DNA of 53,550 nt from an uncultured Acetatifactor sp. (GTDB taxonomy: Bacteria > Bacillota > Clostridia > Lachnospirales > Lachnospiraceae). The DNA lies in assembly GCA_910586835.1 (NCBI GenBank), contig CAJUJU010000020.1:1-53550 (forward strand), in the 5' to 3' direction. How positions within the stretch are numbered: the first letter of the stretch is position 1; every line of letters starts with the position of its first letter. Under the pieces are notes generated by a model. It was not told the DNA's origin. It did not search any database and saw nothing but the letters and a program-made list of their open reading frames with translations. This document shows, one piece after another, positions 46,203-53,550 of this stretch. The position numbers and the translations under genes are program-made.

Positions 46203-49200
46203 TTACCCCTCTTCCCGCATCTGCTCCAGTGCCTCCGCCTTGGACAGCTCTCCCAGTTTTCTCTTTTCACAGCCGGGCATGGACGGCTCAAAACCGCACA
46301 CCCTCTTAAAGGCACACCAGGTACAGGCCTCCTGGCTGCCCATTTCATACGGATTTAAGGAAATGGAACCATCCAGAATCTCCCTGCCGATTCCCGCCAC
46401 CTTCCGGCTCACATAGTCGGACACCGTCTGAAGCTCCTCACGGCTTAATACCGAGGAACGGGCGCTTAAGGAACCGTCCTTCTTTTTTTCCACCGGGATG
46501 ATATCCGATTTTTCCTCCATCTCCCCGTCCAGCCGCTCCACAATCCCCGGCTCGCTGTTCACCACGCCGTTCATCCGAAGCTTGCGGATTATCTGTTCGT
46601 TGATCTCCTCCTCCGTCAGCTCCACCGGCGTCTCCACTGTGGGATCGTCGATATGATAGTACAGAAGCGCGGCGGGAACCACCTCTTTGTCGGGATGTTT
46701 CCTGGCTTCCAACTCCATGGCCGCGTTCATGTAGACCACCAGCTGCAGCTGCAGCCCGTAATAAAGCGCCGCAAGGTCAAAGTGATGGTCGCCCGACTTG
46801 TAATCTATCACTTTCACATAGACATGCTCCTCATCCTCCGCCACATCAATACGGTCGATCCGTCCCTGAAGCCGCATCCGCTCCTGCCCGGAAAGCGCGA
46901 TATTCACGCTGTTTAAATCCTCCGTAAACCGGAAGGACAGCTCGTAGGCATCCGGCCGGAAGCTCCCTCTGGAAAGCTGCTTCTGAAGAGTCAGCACCGT
47001 TCTCGTCAAAATCCGTCCCATTCTTGTGATGGCGTACTCGTTCCGGGCGCTGCTGTAGAGCACCGTATCCCCGTAGGCGGCCGCATAGGACTCAAGAGCC
47101 GCACATACCGCCCTCCCCGCAAACTCCTCCGGAAAATCAAACCAGGTGTACCCGTTCTCCGCAAGCTTCCCCGCAAAATCCTCCAGCACGGCATGATACA
47201 CATTGCCCATATCCACGCTCTCAAAGGAAAATTCCTGCCTCTCCTTCAGGCTCAGGCCATATTGCAGAAAATGCCTGTAGGCACAGGCCGCATAGGTCTC
47301 CAACCGGGAGACACTGTTCTCCAGGTACTTCCCGTAGAGGGCTGAGGCCACCGCCGCGGAAAGGCCGCTGTCCCGATAACGCCGGAAGGCAGCCTCCGTG
47401 AGGAAATCCCGCTCCTCCGAAAGCTCCCCCTGTCCGAACGCACTGTAGATCGTGAAAACCTCCCGCTCCATTTCGGAAGAAAGGACGCCCGCCGCATATT
47501 CCCGCAGTCCCTCCGCCAGATATCCAGCCCCCTCCTTCACCGTCACGATTTGCTCCAGGGCGCTTCGCAGCTGCGGGTATTCCGTCCGAATCTCCGGAAA
47601 CAGTTTTTTCACCGTATCGATCAGATAAGCCGGGCGCAGAGACTTTCCCGCGCTGTTCATCTTGGAATATGCCAGGTACAGTCTCCGGGAAGGCTTTGTC
47701 ATGTTCATATACAGATACAGCCTCTGAATAAACATCTGCTGCCTGGGGCTTGGCGCCAGCTCCAGCTCCGATTCCCGCAGAAACTCTCTGTCCATATCCG
47801 AGATGATGCCGCCCTTGGACGCGCTCTTGGGAATATTTCCGTCGTTTACCCCCAGAAAGAACAGCACTTTTACCTGTTTCAGACGGGTCCGCTCCATATC
47901 TCCCACCACCACACGATCCACGTTCTGCGGGATGGTGCCCACCTCGATCTCGCCAAACCCCGCCTCCAGAATGTCCGCAAACTCGCCAAGGGAAATAACC
48001 TCCTCCCCCAGCAGCTCATAAATCTGCTCCAGCAGCTCCATAATCAGGCGGAAAATCTGCGCATACTCTCTGGCCCTGGAAAGCTGGCCCTCCCCCTGAA
48101 ACTCCACCTCATAAGCCGCCAGTTTTTCCTGCACGTTATTCTGCACCAGAAAATCATAGAGCTTGTTCACATAATTTTTCGCCGGTTCCCGCTCCTCCAG
48201 CCGAAGCATCCCTGTCTGTTCCAGCAGACGCTCCCGCAGGCCGTTCAACCGCGCAAGCGTCTCCTCCTCTCTCTCATCCGTCTCCTTCCCGTTCCCTCCG
48301 CGGGGCACCTTCCGCGTAAAAAGGCGGCTGTAGCCGCGCAGCCCCTTGATACCGGTCTGCAGAATATAGTTTTCCAGAAGGTCAATATCCCCCCGTTCCA
48401 TATCCGCCAGCCCGCTGCGCAGGTAATGGAACACCGCCTCATAGGAAAAGTCCTTCCGATAAAGCTCCAGGGCGCTCTTGATAAATTCCACCATGGGATT
48501 CAGGATAATTCCTCTCGTTCTGTCAATAAAACAGGGAATCTCCATCTGTGCAAATTCCGTCTCCACATAGGGGGCATAGCTCTCCAGGTCTCCTGTGATC
48601 ACGGCAAAATCCCGGTAGGCAAGCCCCTCCTCCCGGATCAGACTGCGGATCTTCAGCCCGGTCTGATGCACCTCATCCCGGGGAGTGGTGGTCTCAAAGA
48701 TACGGATTTCCGACTGCTCCTCCTGACAGGGTTTCACCAGGTAGCGGAACAGATAACGTTCCAGGTGACGCAAAGCAGGAGCGTTCTCAAAGCGGCTGCC
48801 GCGGCTTCTCACAATGTCGCATCGCCCGGAAAGCTGCCTGCGCCACCGGGCCAGCGCCTCTCTGTCTTCTTCCGGCTCTCCCGAAGCCACAGTACCCTCC
48901 CTTTGTTCCTCCCCGGCTCTCTCCAAAGCCGCGGTACTCCCTGCCTGTTCCTTCAAGGATCTGGAACTGTCCGGCTCTCCCGCCAGCACAAAACAATCCC
49001 GGGTTCTCGGCACCCCGGCCTCCTCCGCCAGCCTGCTCAAGTCCGCCGTCGTCTTTTTGCTCAGATGGAACAGCCTCTGCTCTCCGTCCAACTGATAGGG
49101 GTCTTCTCCCTCTCCGCAGACCAGCGTTACAATCACTTCTCCGCAGACCAGCATCAGCTCCTGAATGACCCTGTTCTGAATCGGAGTAAAACCGGTAAAA

Positions 49201-49808
49201 CCGTCGAAGACCACCACGCTGCCCGGAAGCAGACGGGATTTTTTCAGAGAGCGGCACAGCACATCCAGCGTCTCCTCCGTGGTGATGAAATTCCCCCTTA
49301 TGTATTCCTGAAACCCTTTATACAGCACTTCCAGGTCCTTCAGCTTCTGTACCAAAGCGCCTCGTTTTTCGGCGTAGGCAATCAGCTTTGACACATCCTC
49401 CGTGCCGATGCCGTACTGCATAAACTCAGAAATGGCGCTCTTCACCTCATGTATATAACCCTGCCTGTGCAGGAAACTTCCCAACACAGGCAGCCTGTCC
49501 TTCAGTCCGGTGGCTACCTTCTGCAGCACAAGGCTCTTTCCCGTGTCATCCAGAATCGGCAGCTCCTCCCGTCCTACCTCCTCCATAATCCGGTGATTCA
49601 GACGGCCGAAGCTCAGCACATCAATGTTCAGAATTCCTCCTGCCCCGTTCATCAGCACAAGATCCTTCTGGGTCTGCATGGTAAACTGATCCGGTACAAT
49701 GATCAGGAAATTCTTCTTTTTATCCGCCTCCGCCCGGCGGATGATATCCTCATAGAGAAGACGGCTCTTCCCGGCCCCGGAAGGGCCGAATATAAATTTC
49801 AGGCTCAT
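46203..49808 (-). CDS. addB: ATP-dependent nuclease subunit AddB
   Basis: A 1201-aa partner of AddA. It begins SLKFIFGPSGAGKSRLLYEDI (nucleotide-binding P-loop), has an inactive helicase body, and ends with a RecB-type nuclease (KVIDYKSGDHHFD) and its Fe-S staple: CAYRHFLQYG earlier, and CTWCAFKRVCGFEPSMPGC at the end. It recognises Chi-like sites and cuts the 5' strand in Firmicute AddAB. ATG 49808 overlaps the glycosylase stop (ATGA), so the three repair genes form one coupled unit. Around residues 275-310 a duplicated 18-residue-like segment (GEEQREGTVASGEP preceded by AGSTAALERAG) forms a low-complexity insert. Confidence 0.95.
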   Translation of the reverse strand: MSLKFIFGPSGAGKSRLLYEDIIRRAEADKKKNFLIIVPDQFTMQTQKDLVLMNGAGGILNIDVLSFGRLNHRIMEEVGREELPILDDTGKSLVLQKVATGLKDRLPVLGSFLHRQGYIHEVKSAISEFMQYGIGTEDVSKLIAYAEKRGALVQKLKDLEVLYKGFQEYIRGNFITTEETLDVLCRSLKKSRLLPGSVVVFDGFTGFTPIQNRVIQELMLVCGEVIVTLVCGEGEDPYQLDGEQRLFHLSKKTTADLSRLAEEAGVPRTRDCFVLAGEPDSSRSLKEQAGSTAALERAGEEQREGTVASGEPEEDREALARWRRQLSGRCDIVRSRGSRFENAPALRHLERYLFRYLVKPCQEEQSEIRIFETTTPRDEVHQTGLKIRSLIREEGLAYRDFAVITGDLESYAPYVETEFAQMEIPCFIDRTRGIILNPMVEFIKSALELYRKDFSYEAVFHYLRSGLADMERGDIDLLENYILQTGIKGLRGYSRLFTRKVPRGGNGKETDEREEETLARLNGLRERLLEQTGMLRLEEREPAKNYVNKLYDFLVQNNVQEKLAAYEVEFQGEGQLSRAREYAQIFRLIMELLEQIYELLGEEVISLGEFADILEAGFGEIEVGTIPQNVDRVVVGDMERTRLKQVKVLFFLGVNDGNIPKSASKGGIISDMDREFLRESELELAPSPRQQMFIQRLYLYMNMTKPSRRLYLAYSKMNSAGKSLRPAYLIDTVKKLFPEIRTEYPQLRSALEQIVTVKEGAGYLAEGLREYAAGVLSSEMEREVFTIYSAFGQGELSEERDFLTEAAFRRYRDSGLSAAVASALYGKYLENSVSRLETYAACAYRHFLQYGLSLKERQEFSFESVDMGNVYHAVLEDFAGKLAENGYTWFDFPEEFAGRAVCAALESYAAAYGDTVLYSSARNEYAITRMGRILTRTVLTLQKQLSRGSFRPDAYELSFRFTEDLNSVNIALSGQERMRLQGRIDRIDVAEDEEHVYVKVIDYKSGDHHFDLAALYYGLQLQLVVYMNAAMELEARKHPDKEVVPAALLYYHIDDPTVETPVELTEEEINEQIIRKLRMNGVVNSEPGIVERLDGEMEEKSDIIPVEKKKDGSLSARSSVLSREELQTVSDYVSRKVAGIGREILDGSISLNPYEMGSQEACTWCAFKRVCGFEPSMPGCEKRKLGELSKAEALEQMREEG
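48865..48990. repeat. Degenerate repeat within addB
   Basis: A segment beginning CCGGCTCTC recurs three times (near 48874, 48931 and 48971) with related downstream sequence, encoding the low-complexity Gly/Glu/Ala loop. It is more diverged than the addA repeat. Confidence 0.55.
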
Positions 49809-50665
49809 CTGCCCGCTCCTTTCTCCAGATAAAAACGCCACAGATAGTCCGCCGCTTCCTCCGCGTAGTCGATGCCGATACGTTTTCCCGTCTGAATCTG
49901 TTCCGGCTGCACCTCAATTCCCTCCGTCACATAAAAGGTTTCGCTTTTTGTCATATCCACATCGTTATCCGAACGGGTAATCTGCATGGCAATGCACAGC
50001 TTGCCCGGGCCGTCCGCCAAATGCTTTCTGAGGGAGGGCGGCAGCTGCTTCCCCACAGGGATCCGGCATTCCGCCGCACCTGCTTTCCCGCTGCCGACTG
50101 CTTCTCCTTCCGCCGGGCTGCCTGCTGCGATTCCGGCTTCTTCCCTCTCCGCCGGGCTGCCTGCCGCGATGCCGGCTCCTCCCTCTTCCGCCCCGCTTCC
50201 GGCCTCCGTGTCCCTCTGCCCGGCACGCTCCGCCCTCCTGCGCCGCTTCCGTTCCGTCTCCGCAAGCCTCAGAGCACACATTCTCTGCTCCGACTCCCGA
50301 TCCGCAGGAATCACACTGCGCAGCAGTACCGCCTGGGGAATTCCCTCCGTCATGGCCGCAATGTTCATACAGCTGTACATGCCGTAGATCAGATAGACAT
50401 AGGAGGTGCCGCCCGCATGATACATGGGCTCCGTCCGCTCGGTCCGTTTCCCGCCATAGGTGTGGGAACCCTTGTCCTCCTCGCCCATATAACTCTCCAC
50501 TTCGGTGATGATCCCACGGACAGTGCCCAGAGACGTCTCATGCACCACTATCTTCCCCAAAAGCTCCCGCGCCACAGTGATTCCGTCTCTGGAAAAGAAA
50601 TCCCTGCCCAGCCTCTTTTTCTGCTTCTCCACCGCTTCCGGCCAACTGCCTGTCCTCTCTCTCAC
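49805..50665 (-). CDS. DNA-3-methyladenine glycosylase (AAG/MPG family) with repeat insert
   Basis: Excises alkylated purines. The alkyladenine-glycosylase fold is clear: RDFFSRDGITVARELLGKIVV, GIITEVESYMGEEDKGSHTYGG (catalytic Glu of the family in EVESY), YHAGGTSYVYLIYGMYSCMNI, QAVLLRS, and C-terminal GPGKLCIAMQI with RIGIDYAEEAADYLWRF. About 60 extra residues in the middle are Ala/Gly/Glu-rich and contain the 13-residue repeat AGIAAGSPAEREE twice. The start is uncertain: GTG 50665 follows GAGAGG, GTG 50632 is closer to the conserved region, and TTG 50716 is possible. N-terminal codons also come from a tandem repeat. It overlaps addB by 4 bp. Confidence 0.88.
   Translation of the reverse strand: MRERTGSWPEAVEKQKKRLGRDFFSRDGITVARELLGKIVVHETSLGTVRGIITEVESYMGEEDKGSHTYGGKRTERTEPMYHAGGTSYVYLIYGMYSCMNIAAMTEGIPQAVLLRSVIPADRESEQRMCALRLAETERKRRRRAERAGQRDTEAGSGAEEGGAGIAAGSPAEREEAGIAAGSPAEGEAVGSGKAGAAECRIPVGKQLPPSLRKHLADGPGKLCIAMQITRSDNDVDMTKSETFYVTEGIEVQPEQIQTGKRIGIDYAEEAADYLWRFYLEKGAGR
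50110..50187. repeat. 39-bp in-frame repeat within glycosylase gene
   Basis: CCGCCGGGCTGCCTGC starts at 50110 and again at 50149, 39 bp apart (13 codons), with a degenerate continuation. A separate repeat of TGCCTGTCC at 50647, 50667 and 50683 forms the region around the start codon. Confidence 0.75.
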
Positions 50666-50754
50666 TTGCCTGTCCTCTCTCTTGCCTGTCCTTTCATTAC
50701 CTGCCCTGCCGCCCAACCCAATCCAACCGCAGACACCTGATTCCTTTTCCGGTC

Positions 50755-51021
50755 TTACAATACATGAAATCCGCTTTCACACTCCTCCAGCGGCAGCTTC
50801 CTTGATTCTATCGTGTCAATGACAATGTAATCGCTGCGGTTGATCATGATCAGCATTTGATCAATGGCTTCCTCCGTCCCCTGAGCCTCCATCTCCACGG
50901 AACCGTCCCTGTTATTTCTGACCCAGCCGGTAATGCACATGCCGCCTGCCGCATACCTGGCCCGGTAGCGAAAGCCCACTCCCTGCACTCTGCCCGTAAA
51001 CCTGAAATATTTTCTTACCAT
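50755..51021 (-). CDS. acyP: Acylphosphatase
   Basis: An 88-aa acylphosphatase hydrolysing carboxyl-phosphate bonds. The signature FTGRVQGVGFRYRARYAA carries the phosphate-binding loop and catalytic Arg, and GWVRNNRDGSVEMEAQG the catalytic Asn. ATG 51021 gives the normal length; GGGAG lies only 3 nt upstream, closer than usual. It is the last minus-strand backbone gene before the AT-rich right flank and may be transcribed with the glycosylase-addBA genes. Confidence 0.93.
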   Translation of the reverse strand: MVRKYFRFTGRVQGVGFRYRARYAAGGMCITGWVRNNRDGSVEMEAQGTEEAIDQMLIMINRSDYIVIDTIESRKLPLEECESGFHVL

Positions 51022-51142
51022 AACTCCCGCCTGTCCGTTCCAAAACATCCATCCCGAAATCCATAACACTACATCACATACAGCATATCTTCTTTTCTTA
51101 TTTTTATCAACACCTTACAAGCCCTTTTTTCAATGCTTCCAT

Positions 51143-51165
51143 GCCGGATTTTCCCGCACCTCTCA
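51143..51165. repeat. 23-bp direct repeat, left copy
   Basis: GCCGGATTTTCCCGCACCTC plus TCA. The same sequence with one change recurs at 52286-52308, and the pair brackets the Rpn gene with its promoter and terminator. The rest of the gap 51022-51240 shows no gene. Confidence 0.7.
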
Positions 51166-51246
51166 AGCGTACCACAATCACAACAAAATAGTTACACAGC
51201 GTTAAAAGCATTTAGAAACTTGAGAAAAAATTTACGAGAAATTTAG

Positions 51247-51275
51247 TTTTCAAAAGATATTGTCTGATGTATAAT
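51247..51275 (+). promoter_or_regulatory. Promoter of Rpn gene
   Basis: -35 TTTTCA (51247-51252), 17-bp spacer, -10 TATAAT (51270-51275). Confidence 0.65.
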
Positions 51276-51292
51276 AAAAACAGCGAAAGAAG

Positions 51293-52111
51293 GTGATATT
51301 TTCGAATACAACGGAGCAGACACATCATCAGGATTTAGAACGTCTGAAATCACTCCGATATATGGACGATGATTTTATGTCCGTCTGTCTTGCAGATAAT
51401 TTTGAAGGTGTGGAACTGATACTACGAATTGTTTTAAGACAGGAAGATATAACAGTTAAATCAGTCAGGACACAAGAACCATTGAAGAATTTGCAAGGAC
51501 GTTCGGCTGTTTTAGATGTTCATGCGATTGACAGCACCGATAAGGAATTCGATGTTGAAATTCAGAGGAAAGATGCGGGAGCAGGCGCAAAGAGAGCAAG
51601 GCATAACAGCAGCTTGTTGGATGCACACATATTAAAGACTGGTGATGATACGGAGAACATTCCCGACAGCTATGTTATTTTTATAACAGAAAATGATGTA
51701 ATGAAAGGAAACCAATCAATATATCCGGTAGAAAGATATGTCACTATTGGGGAAAATAAGGTATTGTTCGGCGACGGTTCGCATATCATATATGTTAATG
51801 GGAAATATAGGGGCAACGACGAGATTGGAAAGCTGATGCACGATTTTTCGTGCACTAATCCTGATGATATGAACTATGAAACGCTTGCTAAAAAAGCACG
51901 ATATTTTAAGCAAGACGAGAAAGGAGTTGCGGCTATGTGTAAAATTATGGAAGATATGAGGAATGAAGCGGCATTAAACAACGCAAGAGAAACCGCAGAA
52001 AGATTGATAAAAAAGGGAAAGATGACGCTTGAAGAAATTGCGGAGTGTGTTCCTCTATTATCAATTGATGAACTAAGAAAAATGGAAGCCGAAGTCATGC
52101 AGTTAGCATAA
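51293..52111 (+). CDS. Rpn/PD-(D/E)XK nuclease-family putative transposase
   Basis: About 272 aa. The N-terminal PD-(D/E)XK domain of the Rpn / PDDEXK_2 family is shown by LQGRSAVLDVHAID and KEFDVEIQRKD (Asp...Glu-x-Gln active site). FITENDVMKG, HIIYVNGKYRG and FSCTNPDDMNYETLAKKARYFK follow, then a C-terminal helical tail. Members nick DNA and promote recombination and are common, multicopy accessory genes in gut clostridia. The start is unclear: GTG 51293 is part of the AAGAAGGTG ribosome-binding-like sequence, and the next ATG (51362) would lose part of the conserved N-terminus. It has its own promoter and terminator and lies inside a 23-bp direct repeat. Confidence 0.85.
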   Translation: MIFSNTTEQTHHQDLERLKSLRYMDDDFMSVCLADNFEGVELILRIVLRQEDITVKSVRTQEPLKNLQGRSAVLDVHAIDSTDKEFDVEIQRKDAGAGAKRARHNSSLLDAHILKTGDDTENIPDSYVIFITENDVMKGNQSIYPVERYVTIGENKVLFGDGSHIIYVNGKYRGNDEIGKLMHDFSCTNPDDMNYETLAKKARYFKQDEKGVAAMCKIMEDMRNEAALNNARETAERLIKKGKMTLEEIAECVPLLSIDELRKMEAEVMQLA

Positions 52112-52147
52112 TCAACAGCATAATTTAATATTAAAGCAACAGCGCAA

Positions 52148-52187
52148 AGGCGCATGGAACAGCAATTGTAAACCATGCGTCTTTTTT
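52148..52187 (+). terminator. Terminator after Rpn gene
   Basis: AGGCGCATGG (52148-52157) pairs with CCATGCGTCT (52173-52182) with one wobble pair, followed by T6. A second small hairpin, ATGCGTG-CTTG-CACGCAT (52188-52205), follows directly. Confidence 0.8.
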
Positions 52188-52285
52188 ATGCGTGCTTGCA
52201 CGCATTGCCAAATACAGTCATTCAGATTTCATCTTGATCAGCAGCCAGAGTGGAGCTAAGATGGTGGTAACATATCAGGCATTAA

Positions 52286-52308
52286 GCCGGATTTTCCCAC
52301 ACCTCTCA
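52286..52308. repeat. 23-bp direct repeat, right copy
   Basis: This copy matches 51143-51165 at 22 of 23 positions and lies 1143 bp away in the same orientation. The surrounding gap 52206-52381 contains no supported gene. Confidence 0.7.
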
Positions 52309-52381
52309 TATCCCGTAAAATTATCGCCTTACTTCCTGTTCCAGTGTTTCTGTTTATCAAAAAATAATCCTCTTTTCGGGA

Positions 52382-52410
52382 TTGCGTACCCGTTGAAATA
52401 GGATTATAAT
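52382..52410 (+). promoter_or_regulatory. Promoter of GNAT-like gene
   Basis: -35 TTGCGT (52382-52387), 17-bp spacer, -10 TATAAT (52405-52410), 27 bp before the start codon. Confidence 0.65.
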
Positions 52411-52436
52411 TTCATTAACAATCGGAGGTTGTTTTG

Positions 52437-53267
52437 ATGAAAAATACTGAATTGTATAGAATGTTAGAAATTCCTGATGAAGTCGAAAAGCAACTTATTA
52501 ATTACGGCAAAAGCAGAAATGTATCTATTCCCAATGTTATAATAAATAAAATATTAAAGCGTGATGAATGGAATGAGGGTATACAAGAATTACAGGAATT
52601 ATTAGAAGATGATTCTGATGGAATTAAAATTCTTTGGGAATTACTAAACATAATCAGTAACTATTCTTATGAAGAATATAGAAAACGCAATATCTCAAAT
52701 GATATATTTGTTGCTACCATGAAATTTTGTACCAGATTTCTGCATGAGTACCACCAAACTTTTCAAACTTACAAATTTGTCTGGGAACAGTGGTTTCCTC
52801 GTCAGATTTCTTTAAATGAATACCGCATAGGAGCTTTGGAGTATGAATTTGTCGATGCTGAAAACAGAGAAATTGAAGTTCATATTCCGTCTGATGCTGA
52901 TTTGCGAAAAAGGTCGGTTGCCCAATCCATCAAAAATTTCAATGAATTCAGGGCAAAGCATTATCCCGGATGGAAGACTGTTAAATTAACATGTAACACT
53001 TGGATGCTCATGCCCGAATTAAAAGAAATGCTGGGAAAAGAATCGAATATAATTGCATTTCAGAACTTGTTTGAGATTGATACTGTCGATTATGATGCAA
53101 CATGGTATATGAAATGGATTTTCCCTGGTATTGAAAATATTGATGAATCACTGCCAGAAAAAACAACACTTCAACGTAAAATGAAAAAATACTTATTAGA
53201 TGGGAAGAAATTTGGAGTCGCAAAAGGACATCTGAAGGCTGAATACGGAAATAACGAAGCCTTATAA
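52437..53267 (+). CDS. Two-domain GNAT-like acyltransferase protein
   Basis: A 276-aa soluble protein. An N-terminal helical domain (MLEIPDEVEKQLINYGK region, residues 8-90) precedes a C-terminal domain with RIGALEYEF, EIEVHIPSDADLRKRSVAQSIKNF split by a short gap, and NTWMLMPELKEMLGKESNIIAFQNLFEI. This matches the family of acyltransferase-domain proteins with a GNAT-like C-terminal domain (NAT_N/GNAT_C type), found widely in gut Firmicutes. The substrate is unknown. ATG 52437 has GGAGG 8 nt upstream. It is AT-rich like the Rpn gene and unlike the backbone. An IS element begins after it. Confidence 0.75.
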   Translation: MKNTELYRMLEIPDEVEKQLINYGKSRNVSIPNVIINKILKRDEWNEGIQELQELLEDDSDGIKILWELLNIISNYSYEEYRKRNISNDIFVATMKFCTRFLHEYHQTFQTYKFVWEQWFPRQISLNEYRIGALEYEFVDAENREIEVHIPSDADLRKRSVAQSIKNFNEFRAKHYPGWKTVKLTCNTWMLMPELKEMLGKESNIIAFQNLFEIDTVDYDATWYMKWIFPGIENIDESLPEKTTLQRKMKKYLLDGKKFGVAKGHLKAEYGNNEAL

Positions 53268-53441
53268 ATGAGTAAATTCCAGCTTATAAAGCTGTTAAAT
53301 AGTGTCTGCTGATTAAGCTTTCAAACACCGATAATTACTGACTTTTGAACCATTTTCTGCTACATTTATTGCAAGGAAAAACAGTTGATTCATTCATTTT
53401 TCTTGCAGATTTTAATGAAAAGCAGCCTATAAGGAGTCCAA

Positions 53442-53550
53442 ATGTACAAACCAGCTGATAAAACACAGACATCCTTTCTCGATTTCAACCAACCCATGGG
53501 ACTCAAAATGAATCCGGATAACCGTTGGATACAGATGGCAGGCAGGATCC
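53442..53550 (+). mobile_element. Start of IS1182-type transposase (partial)
   Basis: The frame starts MYKPADKTQTSFLDFNQPMG and continues LKMNPDNRWIQMAGRI to the window edge. FLDFNQPMG followed by NPDNRWI is the typical N-terminus of DUF772-containing IS1182/IS5-group transposases. AAGGAG (53431-53436) lies upstream of the ATG. The left end of the insertion sequence must lie in 53268-53441; I could not identify the terminal inverted repeat without the right end. Confidence 0.8.

Noticed and set aside
47550..49391. 613-codon plus-strand open frame inside addB
   Set aside because: Antisense shadow of addB; the translated protein has a biased, His/Gln/Leu-rich composition and no recognisable domain.
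52192..52401. 69-codon plus-strand frame between Rpn and GNAT-like genes
   Set aside because: No ribosome-binding site, contains the direct repeat, and the product looks random.

Overview
The window looks like a chromosomal segment of a gut-type clostridium, most likely Lachnospiraceae. Reasons: Firmicute-style Shine-Dalgarno sites (AGGAGG, AAGGAG), a THI element in front of thiT, AddAB rather than RecBCD, a radical-SAM/DUF4130 DNA-metabolism pair, and a TetM/EF-G-like GTPase carrying a C-terminal NYN domain. Assignment below family level is not possible from this sequence alone. No tRNA, rRNA or CRISPR array was seen.

Region A (1-9450, all plus strand, AT-richer than the centre) is accessory DNA. 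It opens with the 3' part of a MobA/MobL relaxase. Next comes a sulfur-trafficking operon: O-acetylhomoserine sulfhydrylase, cysteine synthase, an ECF S-component, an HD-domain protein, cysteine desulfurase, an IscU-type scaffold and MnmA. An Rrf2 regulator with IscR-like cysteines follows under its own promoter, and then an orphan SUKH immunity-type gene. The operon leader is the most striking part of the window. It has a strong promoter inside TACC/GGTA palindromes that recur at the Rrf2 promoter. It then has a 44-codon ORF packed with Met and Cys codons, and a set of mutually exclusive hairpins ending in an intrinsic terminator. I read this as a cysteine/methionine-sensing translation attenuator. 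The logic would be: acquire sulfur (MetY, CysK), mobilise it (IscS), deliver it to Fe-S clusters (IscU) and tRNA (MnmA), and report Fe-S or sulfur status through Rrf2.

Region B (9550-51020, GC-rich, mostly minus strand) is chromosomal backbone. In order it holds: a GH13 glycosidase / GT28-like glycosyltransferase / PlsY-like acyltransferase group with a 40-bp tandem repeat upstream; a nuclease-helicase fusion of the XPD/DinG type; an HPr-like protein; the DUF4130/radical-SAM pair; asnA; an XRE membrane regulator; and a four-gene envelope acylation operon (MBOAT, SGNH, acyltransferase-3, a large membrane protein). After these come a two-component/ABC module with an evident regulator-box array, a GT2, a HAD-CPBP fusion, greA, mraY, a large GH2 enzyme and a GTPase-NYN fusion. 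The last genes of the region are thiT behind a TPP riboswitch, then addB-addA, an alkyladenine glycosylase and acylphosphatase. Several of these proteins (AddA, AddB, the glycosylase, the helicase, the GTPase-NYN linker) carry repeat-encoded, in-frame low-complexity insertions, so short tandem duplication is a recurring theme of this genome.

Region C (51100-53550, AT-rich, plus strand) is accessory again. It contains an Rpn/PD-(D/E)XK putative transposase gene inside a 23-bp direct repeat, a two-domain GNAT-like acyltransferase protein, and the start of an IS transposase cut by the window edge.
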